Assembly: GCF_000744705.1 (NCBI RefSeq)
Contig: NZ_JQML01000001.1
Span: forward strand, 7,698,017 to 7,762,016
Direction: 5' to 3'
DNA: 64,000 nucleotides
Source of the DNA: Streptacidiphilus albus JL83
GTDB lineage: Bacteria; Actinomycetota; Actinomycetes; Streptomycetales; Streptomycetaceae
Part shown: positions 42,104-51,457 of the stretch, in pieces
Layout: every line of letters begins with the position of its first letter
Numbering within the stretch: the first letter of the stretch is position 1
The notes under the pieces: model-generated
Seen by the model: the letters and a program-made list of their open reading frames with translations, nothing else
Databases searched by the model: none
What the model was told of the DNA's origin: nothing
Program-made: the position numbers and the translations under genes

Positions 42104-42771
42104 CGCTCGCTCACCTGCTTCTGCTCCGGCGCCGCCGCCGCGGGTGCCACCGCGGCGGAGGGGACGGCGGACGGGGGGATGGAACGGGAGACCCGCAGGC
42201 CCGGCAGCAGGTGGGCGGGTACGCCCGCGGACGGCAGGTCGGCCCCGTAGCCGACGGCGTCGTAGACGGCGGCGGGGGTGACCGGGGGGTCCTCGTTGGC
42301 GGCCTCCAGCTCCTCGCGGAGCTGCTGCTCGGACGGCAGCTCGGGCGGCACGGCCGACCAGGTGCCGAAGCCCGGCGGCTTCGCGCCCGCCGGGTGGCCC
42401 TGGAAGCTGCGCCAGACCAGGCCCTCGGCGTAGCTGCTGGTCGAGGCGACGAACTCGGCGTTGGGCCCGGGGCGGCGCAGCGCGCTGTGGGCGGCCGGGG
42501 CCAGCTGCGGCCAGGAGCCCGTGTACCAGAGGTAGACCAGCGCCCGGGCGACCTCCCGGTAGGTCGGCGTCAGCCGCTCCGGTCCGCCCCGGTCCGCCAG
42601 CACCTGCTTCCAGGCGGCGAGGAACCCGGTGAGGTTGTCGGCGCCCAACTGCTCGCGGGCGGTGTCGAGGTAGAGCTTCGCCATGCCGGTGCCGTAGAGG
42701 TCGTAGGTGGCGAACCCGGTGAGCGGCATGGACAGGTGCACGAATTCGGTCAGCTCCTGCTCCTGGGTCAC
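42100..42771 (-). CDS. Small subunit of a membrane FAD dehydrogenase (gluconate 2-dehydrogenase subunit 3-like)
   Basis: A 223-residue protein from GTG 42771, overlapping its neighbours by 4 bases on both sides. The N-terminal part, EFVHLSMPLTGFATYDLYGTGMAKLYLDTAREQLGADNL, with VARALVYLWYTGSW and SSYAEGLVWRSFQGHPAG, matches small subunits of sugar dehydrogenase complexes. Those partners stabilise or export the GMC subunit. The last 50 residues are Pro/Ala-rich. There is no clear Tat signal, so the complex may stay in the cytoplasm. Confidence 0.75.
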   Translation of the reverse strand: MTQEQELTEFVHLSMPLTGFATYDLYGTGMAKLYLDTAREQLGADNLTGFLAAWKQVLADRGGPERLTPTYREVARALVYLWYTGSWPQLAPAAHSALRRPGPNAEFVASTSSYAEGLVWRSFQGHPAGAKPPGFGTWSAVPPELPSEQQLREELEAANEDPPVTPAAVYDAVGYGADLPSAGVPAHLLPGLRVSRSIPPSAVPSAAVAPAAAAPEQKQVSER

Positions 42772-44495
42772 CGCGGCCCCCCGTTCCGGCCCGAGCGGAG
42801 CAGGTGGTCGGCCAGGCGCTGGCCCAGCGCGACCGCGGTCAGCGTCGGGTTCCAGGAGCCGGAGGTGGGGAAGGTGGCCGCACCGCCGACGTAGAGGTTG
42901 GACACCTGGTGCAGGCGGCAGTTGACGTCGGTGACGGAGTCCTCCGGGGTGTCGCCCATCCAGAGCGTGCCGGACTCGTGGACCAGGGCGTCCTTCATCC
43001 GGTCGGCCGGGATGGTCGACTGCCAGCTGCCGGGGGTCCCGTTCCGGCCCGGGTGCCAGTACTGGATCGCGTCCGGGGCCACGCCCTCGGCGAGGATCTC
43101 CTTCACCATGCGCTGGGCCGACTCGTCCATGATCCGCCGCAGGTCGGTGTCCGCCTCGCTGGGCTCGATCTTCAGCACGGCTTCGCCGCGGTCGACGGTC
43201 ACCGTGCTGCCCCGGGCGTCCTTCGGCCGGCTGCGCCACTCGCCGAGGCAGTGGACCAGGAAGCCGATGTGGTCGGCGTCGGTGAGCTGCTGCAGGAACT
43301 CCTGGTCGAAGGAGTCGGGGATCAGCCGGTAGAGGTCGGGGACGGCGGTCGCCGGCTCCGGGTTGGAGGCGCCCATCAGGTGGATGTGGAAGTCCCGGGG
43401 CTCGGGCAGCTCGGGCTGCTGCACCCGGCCCCGCAGATAGAGGCAGCCGACCTGGAGCCCCTTGCCCTCCAGCCCCTTCCAGGCCGCGCGCGGCACCCTG
43501 ACCGAGAACCAGGAGGCGACATGGCCGCCGAAGTTGGTCCCGGTGAAGTCCGGCAGGGCGTCGCCGAAGGAGTTCAGCAGCAGCCCGGTGGGCTCGACGA
43601 TGCCGTTGGCCAGCACCAGCTCGGTCCGCGCGCCGAGCTTCAGCAGGCCCTGGGCGGTCGAGAGCTCGGTGGCCCGGCGGCGGCCGTCGGAGCCGTCGGC
43701 GGTGTGCCGGATCTCGTGCACCTCGCACCCGGTGACGATGTCCACCGACCCCGGGTAGGCGGTGGCCAGCCCGATCAGCAGCGGCACCGGGCTGAACTTC
43801 CGGTAGTGCAGGCTGGAGGTGGTGTCCCGGGAGGCGAGCTCCACCTGGAGTTCCGGGGCCTGGATTTCCTTCGGGAAGTGGCTGATCCCGAAGAGGTGCT
43901 CCTTGAGCCGCTCGATCAGCCGGGGCTGGAATTCGGAGAACTGCGTCCCCATGTCGCTCGGCAGGACGGCGCCCAGGAACTCCTTGGCGGAACTCCAGTA
44001 GTCGTTCAGTTCCTCGGTCACCGGGGCCGGCCACCCGGGCATCTGGGCCGCCGTCGGCTGCGGGATCCAGGTGCTCCAGAACTGCGCCCGGCCGCCCAGG
44101 TAGGGGATCTGCGGAGCGAGGTCGTAGGTGGTGTCCGGCGCGCGCCGCCAGGGGCGGGCCACGGCGTCCATCATCAGCCGCTGGTAGCGGGGGTCGAGGT
44201 TCTGCACGTGCTCGGGCAGGAGGAAGCTGCCCTTCTCCAGCAGCAGCACCTTGGGGTGCCAGGGGCCCGCCTGGCGCATCAGCCGGTGCAGGACGGCGGA
44301 GCCGACCGCGCCGCCGCCGACGATCACGATGTCGTACTCCGTCGCGCGGACCTGTTCGAGGGTCTTGCAGTAGTACGTCGCCACCGGGTCGCGGTCGGCC
44401 GGCACCGGCGGGACGGGCCTGCGCGGCGCGTCCCGCACATCGAGCAGCGTCGTGCCCATGGCGAGCGAGTGGGGTGGTTCGGGCAGTTCTGGCAC
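42768..44495 (-). CDS. GMC family FAD oxidoreductase, first gene of the operon
   Basis: I use GTG 44495, preceded by GGGAGGAGG with 6-base spacing, giving 575 residues. It has EYDIVIVGGGAVGSAVLHRLMRQAG and the C-terminal LVHESGTLWMGDTPEDSVTDVNCRLHQVSNLYVGGAATFPTSGSWNPTLTAVAL pattern, with the expected His (GTLWMG region) and Asn (WNPTLT). It is only distantly similar to the second GMC enzyme of the operon, so the two probably act at different steps. It is transcribed with the small subunit and three further genes. Confidence 0.88.
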   Translation of the reverse strand: MPELPEPPHSLAMGTTLLDVRDAPRRPVPPVPADRDPVATYYCKTLEQVRATEYDIVIVGGGAVGSAVLHRLMRQAGPWHPKVLLLEKGSFLLPEHVQNLDPRYQRLMMDAVARPWRRAPDTTYDLAPQIPYLGGRAQFWSTWIPQPTAAQMPGWPAPVTEELNDYWSSAKEFLGAVLPSDMGTQFSEFQPRLIERLKEHLFGISHFPKEIQAPELQVELASRDTTSSLHYRKFSPVPLLIGLATAYPGSVDIVTGCEVHEIRHTADGSDGRRRATELSTAQGLLKLGARTELVLANGIVEPTGLLLNSFGDALPDFTGTNFGGHVASWFSVRVPRAAWKGLEGKGLQVGCLYLRGRVQQPELPEPRDFHIHLMGASNPEPATAVPDLYRLIPDSFDQEFLQQLTDADHIGFLVHCLGEWRSRPKDARGSTVTVDRGEAVLKIEPSEADTDLRRIMDESAQRMVKEILAEGVAPDAIQYWHPGRNGTPGSWQSTIPADRMKDALVHESGTLWMGDTPEDSVTDVNCRLHQVSNLYVGGAATFPTSGSWNPTLTAVALGQRLADHLLRSGRNGGPR

Positions 44496-44550
44496 AGGGT
44501 GCCTCCTCCCTGTGACCGACCGGGTGCCGATCACACGGGGGAAGCGTGCA

Positions 44551-44629
44551 CCCTGTACGAACTTATCGCCAGCAGCGAATTGTCCGGGCAGATTTGATAA
44601 ACACCGGTGCGGAAGTTGTCAGTACAGGG
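44551..44629 (-). promoter_or_regulatory. Promoter region of the GMC operon with inverted repeat
   Basis: The 233-base gap (44496-44728) is AT-richer than its surroundings. On the minus strand CTGACA and TTATCA are 16 bases apart (44595-44622), a plausible -35/-10 pair. CCCTGTAC (44551-44558) and its inverted copy GTACAGGG (44622-44629) flank this promoter and could be operator half-sites, for example for the LuxR-type regulator encoded next to it. Confidence 0.5.
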
Positions 44630-44728
44630 AGAAAACGATTCGTCGTGAGATTCGGAGGTCACGGCGCGAGGGGCATTTTCATTGGAACGGGTGAGTCGTC
44701 GAACGCCAGTCCGGAACTGCCGGTCGGC

Positions 44729-47689
44729 TCAGCCGAGGTGCGTGCCGAGTTCGGCGGCGTAGTCGCACAGGGCCGCGCGGTGCGGCCGCCCGGTCTTGGC
44801 GAGCAGGCTGGCCACGTGCTTCTCCACCGTCCGGGCGGAGATGTACAGCTTCTCGGCGATCTCCTGGTTGCCCAGCCGCGACACCAGCAGTAGGAAGACC
44901 TCGTACTCCCGCGCGGTCAGCCCCTGCTGGCGGAGGAGCGCCGGGACGTTCGCGGTTCCGCTGCGGCGCTGCGGGACGGTCGCGCCCGCCTGCCGCAGCA
45001 GGTCGCGGCAGGCGCTGGCCACGGCCGGGACGGCGGCGTCGTGGAAGTACCCCTCGGCGCTGCGCAGCCAGCCGACCGGCTCGCCCCAGCCGTCGGCCAG
45101 CGCCGCCTCGGCCACCAGCCGCTGGCCGAGCCGGCGGGCCATCGGGAACGGCCGGCTCGCCTCGTGGGCCTGCGCGACCGCCGCCTCCGCCCGGGCCGGA
45201 CGCCCGGCCCGCCCCTCGTGCACCGCGAGCGCCAGGCGTTCGAACTGCCGGTTCCACGGCAGGGCCGCCGGGCTGTCGGCCTCCGGCTCGGACGCCGGGT
45301 GGCCGGCCAGCGCGCGCAGCAGCGGGCGCAGCCCGTGCAGGCCGTTGAGGTAGAAGACCGACGGGTGCTGCTCCTCCCAGGCGAGCGCCTGGTCGAGCTC
45401 GTGGAGCGCCTGCTCGCGGTTCTCGTGCAGCAGGGCGCAGACCGCGCGGCTGCCGAAGACCAGCGGCACCTGCAGCGACTGGTCGCCGTCCCACTGGCGG
45501 AACTCCTTGAGCGCCTGCTCCAGCTCCCGCGAGCGGCCCTGGTGGGCGGCCAGCATGGCCTGGGTGAGCAGCACGAACTGGTGGGTGTCGGCGTTGCCCA
45601 GCCTGGCGGTGGCGGGGGCGCAGCGGTCGGTCAGCTCGCGGGCGGTGGCGTACTCGCCGAGCATCACGCTCTGCATCGCCAGGCCGGCCGCCGAGTTGTG
45701 CATCAGCACCAGGGCGCCGTGGTCGACGGCCGCACGATGGGCGCGCTCCATCAGGACGGAGGAGCCGCTGTGCATGAAGTCGTTGGTGCCGAGCCGCAGC
45801 AGCAGGCTGATCTGCCAGGTGGGCAGCCGGTGCTCGGTGGCCAGCGCCAGCCCGCGCTCCAGACAGGCGTCGGCCCGGTCGAAGCCGTAGCGGCGCTCCA
45901 GCAGCGCGAGCAACTGCCAGGCCTGGCAGGCGATCTCGGGCAGGCCGACCGCCTCGGCGCCCTCCGCCGCGAGCCGGGCCAGCCGCTCGGCCTCGGCCAC
46001 CCGGTCGGCGCCGGCGGTGGTGTCGGCGAGCACCAGATGGGCCTCGACCACATGCAGCGCCGGGGTGAGCGCGGTGCTGTCGAAGCGGCCGAGCAGCCGG
46101 CGGACGCGGTGCATCCGGGCGGTGGCGTCCTGGTACCGGGCGGCGGTGACGGCCGCCCAGGCCAGCCGGGAGTGCAGCGCGGCACTGTCGGGCGCGGCCA
46201 GGGCGCCGGGACCGGTCTCGGGCAGGGTGTCGGCCAGGGCGAGGGCGCGGTCGAGCCGGCCGGTCTCCACCAGGGTGTAGACCAGCTGTTCCACCACCGG
46301 GGCCCGGTCGGCGGCGCGGGCGGGGTCGGCCAGCAGGTCCTGGGCCCGTTCGAGCAGCGAGACGGCGGAGTCCATGGCGCCGTCGCCGCGGGCCGCCTGA
46401 CCGGCCTCGGCGTAGCGCAGGGCGGCGGCCCTGGTGTCCCCGGCGGTCAGCCGCAGCGCGGCCACCCGGTGGCACCACTGGTCGGGCAGGCCCGGGTAGG
46501 CGTCCTCGATCGCGTCGGCGGCCCGGCCGGCGATCGCGGCGCGCTCGGTCGGGAGCAGCTCGGTCAGCAGGGCCTCGGCGGTCAGCGCGTGCCGGAACTC
46601 GTACCGGTCGGCCACCGGGCCGCTGGGGGAGATGAGTTGGGCGTCGATGCCGGCGCGCAGGTGGATCAGCAGGTCGCGGTCGTTCAGCCCGGTGACGAGC
46701 TTCAGGACCGGGAGCGAGAACCTCCGGCCGAGGACGGCGGCGGTGTTGAGCAGGGTGCGGCCGGAGGGGCTGAGCCGGGCCACCCGCTGGGCGACGCTGC
46801 GCACCACGGTCCTGGGCACGTCGATGGCCGGGTCGCCGCGGACCTGCCAGCCGCCGGCCGGTCCGCGGTGCAGCACCTCGGCGGTGATCATGCCGCTCAG
46901 CAGTTCCTCGACCACGAAGGGGTTGCCCTCGGCGTCCTGGGCCAGCCGGTCGGCGACCTGCTGGGGCAGCAGGTCGGCGCCGCCGGCGGGCAGTGCGGTC
47001 AGGGCCGCCAGTGCGGCCTCGGCCATGGTCCTGACCTCGTCGGTGGTGAGCGGTCGCAGGGTGCTCAGCACCGCCGCGCGGCGGCGGCCCAGCTCCTGGG
47101 CCAGCTCGCCGGCGGGCCCGGCCTCCGGCCGGAGCGTGGCCAGCAGCAGGACCGGCAGGCCGCCGATGTTGTCGCAGAGGTACTCGACGACCGCGAGGGT
47201 CTCCGCGTCGGCGTCGTGCAGGTCCTCCAGCACCAGCAGGCAGCCCGGATGCTGATGGGTGGCCAGATCGCCGCCGACCGAGGCCAGCAGCCGCAGCACC
47301 GCCTCGGCCGTCTCGATCAGCGCGGCGGGTGCGGCCTGCCGGTCGCCGCCGCGCCACTCGGGCAGCATCCCGGCGAGCGCGGAGCGGTACGGCGCCAGCT
47401 CGGGGTCCTGCGGCGGCCCGCTGACCCGGAAGAGGGAGAGCAGGGCCTCCGCGATCGGCCGGAACGGCATGGCGTCGCCGCCGACGGCGCCGGAGCGGCC
47501 CCGGAGCACCGCCATGCCCCCGGTGAACGCCCGGTAGGCGCACTCCCCGGCCAGTCGGGACTTGCCGATCCCGGCCTCGCCCAGCAGGAACACCGCCCGG
47601 CCCCCGCCCTGCCGGACGGAGGCCAGTGCCCGGTCCAGCGCGGCGAGTTGATCCTCACGCCCAACCACCACCGGAGACGTAATGAGCAT
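44729..47689 (-). CDS. LAL-type LuxR family regulator (AAA ATPase plus LuxR helix-turn-helix)
   Basis: A 986-residue MalT-like regulator. The N-terminal AAA domain has Walker A FLLGEAGIGKSRLAGE (about 34-49) and Walker B CLLVLEDLHDAD. A long helical region with TPR-like repeats follows. The C-terminal helix-turn-helix is LTAREYEVFLLLVSRLGNQEIAEKLYISARTVEKHVASLLAKTG. LAL proteins activate specialised-metabolite operons in response to ATP and ligands. It lies just upstream of the GMC operon and downstream of the class II lanthipeptide pair, all on the minus strand, so either could be its target. Confidence 0.92.
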   Translation of the reverse strand: MLITSPVVVGREDQLAALDRALASVRQGGGRAVFLLGEAGIGKSRLAGECAYRAFTGGMAVLRGRSGAVGGDAMPFRPIAEALLSLFRVSGPPQDPELAPYRSALAGMLPEWRGGDRQAAPAALIETAEAVLRLLASVGGDLATHQHPGCLLVLEDLHDADAETLAVVEYLCDNIGGLPVLLLATLRPEAGPAGELAQELGRRRAAVLSTLRPLTTDEVRTMAEAALAALTALPAGGADLLPQQVADRLAQDAEGNPFVVEELLSGMITAEVLHRGPAGGWQVRGDPAIDVPRTVVRSVAQRVARLSPSGRTLLNTAAVLGRRFSLPVLKLVTGLNDRDLLIHLRAGIDAQLISPSGPVADRYEFRHALTAEALLTELLPTERAAIAGRAADAIEDAYPGLPDQWCHRVAALRLTAGDTRAAALRYAEAGQAARGDGAMDSAVSLLERAQDLLADPARAADRAPVVEQLVYTLVETGRLDRALALADTLPETGPGALAAPDSAALHSRLAWAAVTAARYQDATARMHRVRRLLGRFDSTALTPALHVVEAHLVLADTTAGADRVAEAERLARLAAEGAEAVGLPEIACQAWQLLALLERRYGFDRADACLERGLALATEHRLPTWQISLLLRLGTNDFMHSGSSVLMERAHRAAVDHGALVLMHNSAAGLAMQSVMLGEYATARELTDRCAPATARLGNADTHQFVLLTQAMLAAHQGRSRELEQALKEFRQWDGDQSLQVPLVFGSRAVCALLHENREQALHELDQALAWEEQHPSVFYLNGLHGLRPLLRALAGHPASEPEADSPAALPWNRQFERLALAVHEGRAGRPARAEAAVAQAHEASRPFPMARRLGQRLVAEAALADGWGEPVGWLRSAEGYFHDAAVPAVASACRDLLRQAGATVPQRRSGTANVPALLRQQGLTAREYEVFLLLVSRLGNQEIAEKLYISARTVEKHVASLLAKTGRPHRAALCDYAAELGTHLG

Positions 47690-47760
47690 GGCCGGAGGCT
47701 ATCGCCGGGCGTGCCGATGCACCAGAGCACCTCTGTGCACCGAGGGATCGGCCGCCGGCC

Positions 47761-47787
47761 GGGCCCGGCCGAAGCCCGGCCGGGCCC
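47761..47787 (-). terminator. Hairpin after the class II precursor gene
   Basis: GGGCCCGGCC (47761-47770) pairs with GGCCGGGCCC (47778-47787) around a 7-base loop, 20 bases past the precursor stop and before the LuxR start. Confidence 0.6.
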
Positions 47788-47806
47788 GGCGCGGGGAGAG
47801 CCGGGG

Positions 47807-48010
47807 TCAGCCCCAGCTCATGCTGATGGTGGTGATGGTGACGGTGTTCACGTCGTTACAGGAAAGGCTGGCGAGGCCGGCCAGCAGCCGGGCCCGGCGG
47901 CCCGCCGCGGACTCCTGGGGAAGCCGGATGTCCCCGGCCGGGTGTCCGGGCCCGGGCTGCTCACGGGCGGCGGGGTTCTTCCAGCCGGTGACGAGTGCTT
48001 CGTTGCTCAT
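47807..48010 (-). CDS. Class II lanthipeptide precursor, one cysteine
   Basis: A 67-residue peptide from ATG 48010. The leader contains an acidic/polar half and RRARLLAGLAS before the Ser/Thr-rich end SCNDVNTVTITTISMSWG. The core has one Cys (51) and residues Thr56, 58, 60, 61 and Ser63, 65, so at most one lanthionine ring can form. It lies 101 bases behind the LanM gene. There is no GG or GA cleavage motif and no LanT protease-transporter nearby. The small size, position and core composition support precursor status; homology is not obvious by eye. Confidence 0.8.
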   Translation of the reverse strand: MSNEALVTGWKNPAAREQPGPGHPAGDIRLPQESAAGRRARLLAGLASLSCNDVNTVTITTISMSWG

Positions 48011-48036
48011 CGCGTGTCTCCTTCGCGTGGGGAATC

Positions 48037-48084
48037 GTGAGGGCAGGAAATGGTGAGGGCAGGAAGTCGTGGGGGCAGGGAGTC
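48037..48084 (-). repeat. Three 16-bp direct repeats between lanM and precursor gene
   Basis: Plus-strand units beginning GTGAGGGCAGGAA (48037 and 48053) and GTGGGGGCAGGGA (48069) repeat with an exact 16-base period. They lie in the short gap upstream of the precursor ATG, so they would form part of its leader RNA or an internal promoter. Confidence 0.65.
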
Positions 48085-48111
48085 GGGGCCGGGGGCCGGG
48101 GGCCGGGACGG

Positions 48112-51100
48112 TCACGCGGTCGGCGACCCCAGCAGCAGTACGGAGGGGATGCGGGCCGCGAAGCCGAGCCTGAGCAGCCCGTAGCCGATGCCGGCCAGGC
48201 CGGTCAGCAGCCCCGGGCTGCTGACGGCGTCGGGCGTGCCGCAGCGCGGGCCGAACCGGTCGAGCGCCGCCAGCAGCGCACCAGCCCTGAGGTGCAGGGC
48301 ACCGGGATCGGCCCGGCCCGAGGCGGCGGCGGTGAGCAGCAGGTCGAGCGCGCCGACCTCGCCGTGGCACAGGCTGTGGTCGCCCGCCCCGGGGACGGCC
48401 GCCGCCGCTACGGCCCGCTCCAGCAGCGCGGCCGCATCGTCGGCGGCGCACGCGGCACCGCTGTCGGCCAGTGCCAGCGCGGTGCCTGAGGCGCCGTCGC
48501 ACCAGCCGCCGTCGAGCCTGACCGTCCGCTGCCGGGCGCTCGCCGTCTGCAGCGCCCACAGGCCGGCCGCCGTGTGGCGTCGGCCGCCGCCGTCCCCGGC
48601 GAACCGCAGCAGCGCCCAGCCGACCCCGGCCGCGCCGGTGTCGAAGCCACCGGCCGGCAGCTGCTCGGGCGCCCGGGCGGCGAGCCGGTCGGCGCAGGCC
48701 AGCGCGGTGGCCGCGGCCAGGGGCGAGCCGTTGGCCCGGTGCACGGCGAGCATGGCGGCCAGGCAGCCCGCGTCGCCCTCCAGCACCCCGGGCTCGCCGC
48801 CCGGCTGTGCGGCGGCGGTAGCGGTCAGCTCGACCGCGGCACCCGTCCAGCCGGCGATCTCGCCGTCGTCGAGCAGGGTGCCGAGACGGCTGAGCGCGTA
48901 GGTGATCCCGCCGAGGCCGGCGAAGCCGGTGCCGATGTCCGCGAGGTCGGCCGGGCGCGCGGCCAGCGCGGCCAGCAGCGCGGGGACGGAGGTCAGCGCC
49001 CGCCGGGCCACGGCGGTGTAGCGCTCGATGCCGGTGAGGTCGCCGAGCTGGGCCAGGAAGAGCGCGGTCCCGCAGTAGCCGTGGGGCAGCCCGGCGCCCT
49101 GCGGGAGCACCGCCCAGATCCGGTCGTCCAGCGGTTCCAGACCGAGCCAGTTGACCCGTCGGCCGTTGTCCTGCGCGGCGGTCACGATCTGGTCGGCGAT
49201 GCCGCAGGCGGCGGCCAGCAGCCGTTCCGGGTCGGGCACGATCGTGGCCACCGGTCCGGGCGCGGACGCGGGGGAGGGCGCCGGGCCGGGCGGCGGGACG
49301 GCGGCGGGGTGGCCGGAGCCAGGGCGGCCGGCCGCGGCACGGCGGGTGGCGAGCGAGGCGCGGATCACCCACTCCTGGTCCAGCCGGTCGGCCCGGCCCA
49401 TCGCACGGAGCCGCTGCTCGGCCTGGGCCAGGCCGGAATCGGCGACCAGCCCGTGGACCGTCAGCCGGCCCACGGTCAGGTCGGTGGAGTCCGGTCCGCA
49501 GCCGACCAGCGGGACGTCGCCCGCCCACAGGTCGGCCAGCTCCGCCCCGACCAGCGGGCGCCGCAGCGGATCCGCGGCCGACTCGCGCCACAGCGCGTCG
49601 AACAGCCGGTCGCGGTCGAGCGCGTCGCGCAGCACGTCCGGGTGGGTGGACTCGTCCAGCAGGGTCGTGTACCAGCGGGTGTCGCGCAGCAGGACCCGGG
49701 TGCCGGCGTCGGTGAACCTGGCCAGCAGACCGGCGGCGCCGGTGAGTTCGGCGCGGTGGGCGGTGATCGCGTCGTAGCCCGCCCGGAAGCCGGAGAGCAG
49801 CGTCTCGGTGTGCGCCCCTGGGTCGGCGTCGGTGCCGCCGAACCGCGGCCGGTTGCTCGCGCCCGGGAACAGGCCGGAGGTGCGGATCAGCCGCATCTCG
49901 TCGGTCGCGGGCGCGGCCCAGCCGGTGACCTCGCCCGGCAGCGTGGTGTCCCGGTCCCCGCCGAGGGCGGAGAGGTCCAACGCGCCCTCGGCGCCGACCA
50001 GCAGCGACGGCAGCAGCGCGGTCCGCCGCACCGAGTCGTCCAGGGCCGCCAGCGCCGGGTCGTCGACGGCGGACCGGGCCAGGCGGGGGTGGAACAGCGT
50101 CTCCAGGTCCACCGGCACCGGCTGGTCCGCGCAGGCGATCAGGTTGTCGACGTGGACGTCGGTGCCGCCCAGGGTGTGGACCACGGCCAGCAGCGCGCCG
50201 AGGCGCCAGTAGAACCGGCCGACCTGGGCCGGGTCGGTGCAGGGCGCCGCCTCGGCGTACTCGACCCAGCCGTAGCCGGGTCGGTCCAGCACCCGCAGGA
50301 TCCGCAGACCCAGCTGCGGCAGCCGGGAGTTGAACCAGTCGAGCACCTCGTTGAAGTGCCCGTGGACGGCGGTGGGGCGGGGCTTGGAGACGACCCGGGC
50401 GCCGTTGGCGAAGCGCAGCACCGCGACCGAGCGCCCCCGCTGGTGGCGGTCCCCGGCGCCGTGGGCCACCCCGGTCAGCAGACCCGGCTCGGCGCCGCCG
50501 AGGATCACCGCGACCAGGTCCGGCCGGTCGGCGGTCAGCCTGGCCAGCAGCTCGGACCAGGCCGCGATGCTCTGCTCGCAGCTCTGCGCCAGCAGCCGGG
50601 CCAGCACCGGGTACTCCTCGCACAGGGCGCGCAGCCCGGAGCGGGCCGAGGCCAGCCGGACGAAGTCGGCGAACCGCTGCTCGGGGGTGTCGCCGCGGAG
50701 CCGGCCGGTGGCCCGTCCGACGTTGAGTTCGAGCACCAGCGTCCGCCGGGCGAGGGCCACCAGCCGGGCGCCCACCTGTCCGGTGAAGTCGCGCCGCACC
50801 GCGTCCAGGTCGGCCACGGTGTCGGCGCCGACCCGGCGGGCCCGGCGCAGCAGCTCGTCCGCGCAGCTCTCCGCGAACGGGGCCAGGACCAGGGCGAAGC
50901 CCGCCTCCCAGGAGGTGCCGGGCGGGGGAGCGGCGGGCTCGGCCGGGGCCGCGGCCAGGGCCCGTTCGGCGGTCCCGACCCAGGACGGACGGGGCAGCCG
51001 GTCGGCCAGCGCCCCGCTCGGCTCGGCGAGCAGGGCGCGCAGCCCGTCCAGGTCCAGGCCGAGATCGGTGAGCCGGGCGCGGAACAGCTCGGCCGAGGGG

Positions 51101-51195
51101 TAGTCGGACTGCCAGGCGTCCGTCGGGTCGCCGGCCGTCCCCGCCCCGGCCGTTCCCGCCCCGATCGGCCCGGTGGCGGTCCGGTCGGCGGACAT
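48112..51195 (-). CDS. lanM: Class II lanthionine synthetase LanM
   Basis: About 1027 residues from ATG 51195 (an in-frame ATG at 51249 is possible). The N-terminal dehydratase has VAVLRFANGARVVSKPRPTAVHGHFNEVLDW, GWVEYAEAAPCTDPAQVGRFYWRLGALLAVVHTLGGTDVHVDNLIA and PVPVDLETLFHP, the LanM kinase-like active-site blocks. The C-terminal LanC-like cyclase keeps its zinc ligands, Cys in GGWCDGASG and Cys-His in LCHGEVG. It phosphorylates and eliminates Ser/Thr and forms lanthionines. The partner is the precursor gene immediately downstream. Confidence 0.93.
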   Translation of the reverse strand: MSADRTATGPIGAGTAGAGTAGDPTDAWQSDYPSAELFRARLTDLGLDLDGLRALLAEPSGALADRLPRPSWVGTAERALAAAPAEPAAPPPGTSWEAGFALVLAPFAESCADELLRRARRVGADTVADLDAVRRDFTGQVGARLVALARRTLVLELNVGRATGRLRGDTPEQRFADFVRLASARSGLRALCEEYPVLARLLAQSCEQSIAAWSELLARLTADRPDLVAVILGGAEPGLLTGVAHGAGDRHQRGRSVAVLRFANGARVVSKPRPTAVHGHFNEVLDWFNSRLPQLGLRILRVLDRPGYGWVEYAEAAPCTDPAQVGRFYWRLGALLAVVHTLGGTDVHVDNLIACADQPVPVDLETLFHPRLARSAVDDPALAALDDSVRRTALLPSLLVGAEGALDLSALGGDRDTTLPGEVTGWAAPATDEMRLIRTSGLFPGASNRPRFGGTDADPGAHTETLLSGFRAGYDAITAHRAELTGAAGLLARFTDAGTRVLLRDTRWYTTLLDESTHPDVLRDALDRDRLFDALWRESAADPLRRPLVGAELADLWAGDVPLVGCGPDSTDLTVGRLTVHGLVADSGLAQAEQRLRAMGRADRLDQEWVIRASLATRRAAAGRPGSGHPAAVPPPGPAPSPASAPGPVATIVPDPERLLAAACGIADQIVTAAQDNGRRVNWLGLEPLDDRIWAVLPQGAGLPHGYCGTALFLAQLGDLTGIERYTAVARRALTSVPALLAALAARPADLADIGTGFAGLGGITYALSRLGTLLDDGEIAGWTGAAVELTATAAAQPGGEPGVLEGDAGCLAAMLAVHRANGSPLAAATALACADRLAARAPEQLPAGGFDTGAAGVGWALLRFAGDGGGRRHTAAGLWALQTASARQRTVRLDGGWCDGASGTALALADSGAACAADDAAALLERAVAAAAVPGAGDHSLCHGEVGALDLLLTAAASGRADPGALHLRAGALLAALDRFGPRCGTPDAVSSPGLLTGLAGIGYGLLRLGFAARIPSVLLLGSPTA

Positions 51196-51457
51196 CCGCT
51201 CGACCAGTGACACGCCCCGCACCCACCATGCCGCCGCCGCTGCCGTCATGGGCGACAGGATGTCAGCGGTGCGGCGCCCGGGACCATGGGTACTCGCCCC
51301 CATATTCCTCCGCCCTCCGGTGCGCGGCGGAGCCCCCGGCCCGGAATCCGGGGGTCCGCTCCCATGGGCCGCCGGTCCGGCGCGGTTCAGGGTGGGTGGT
51401 GCGACCTCGGACGCTGCGGCGACCCCGCGGCGGTTCCGGTCAGACAGGGGTGAGGCG

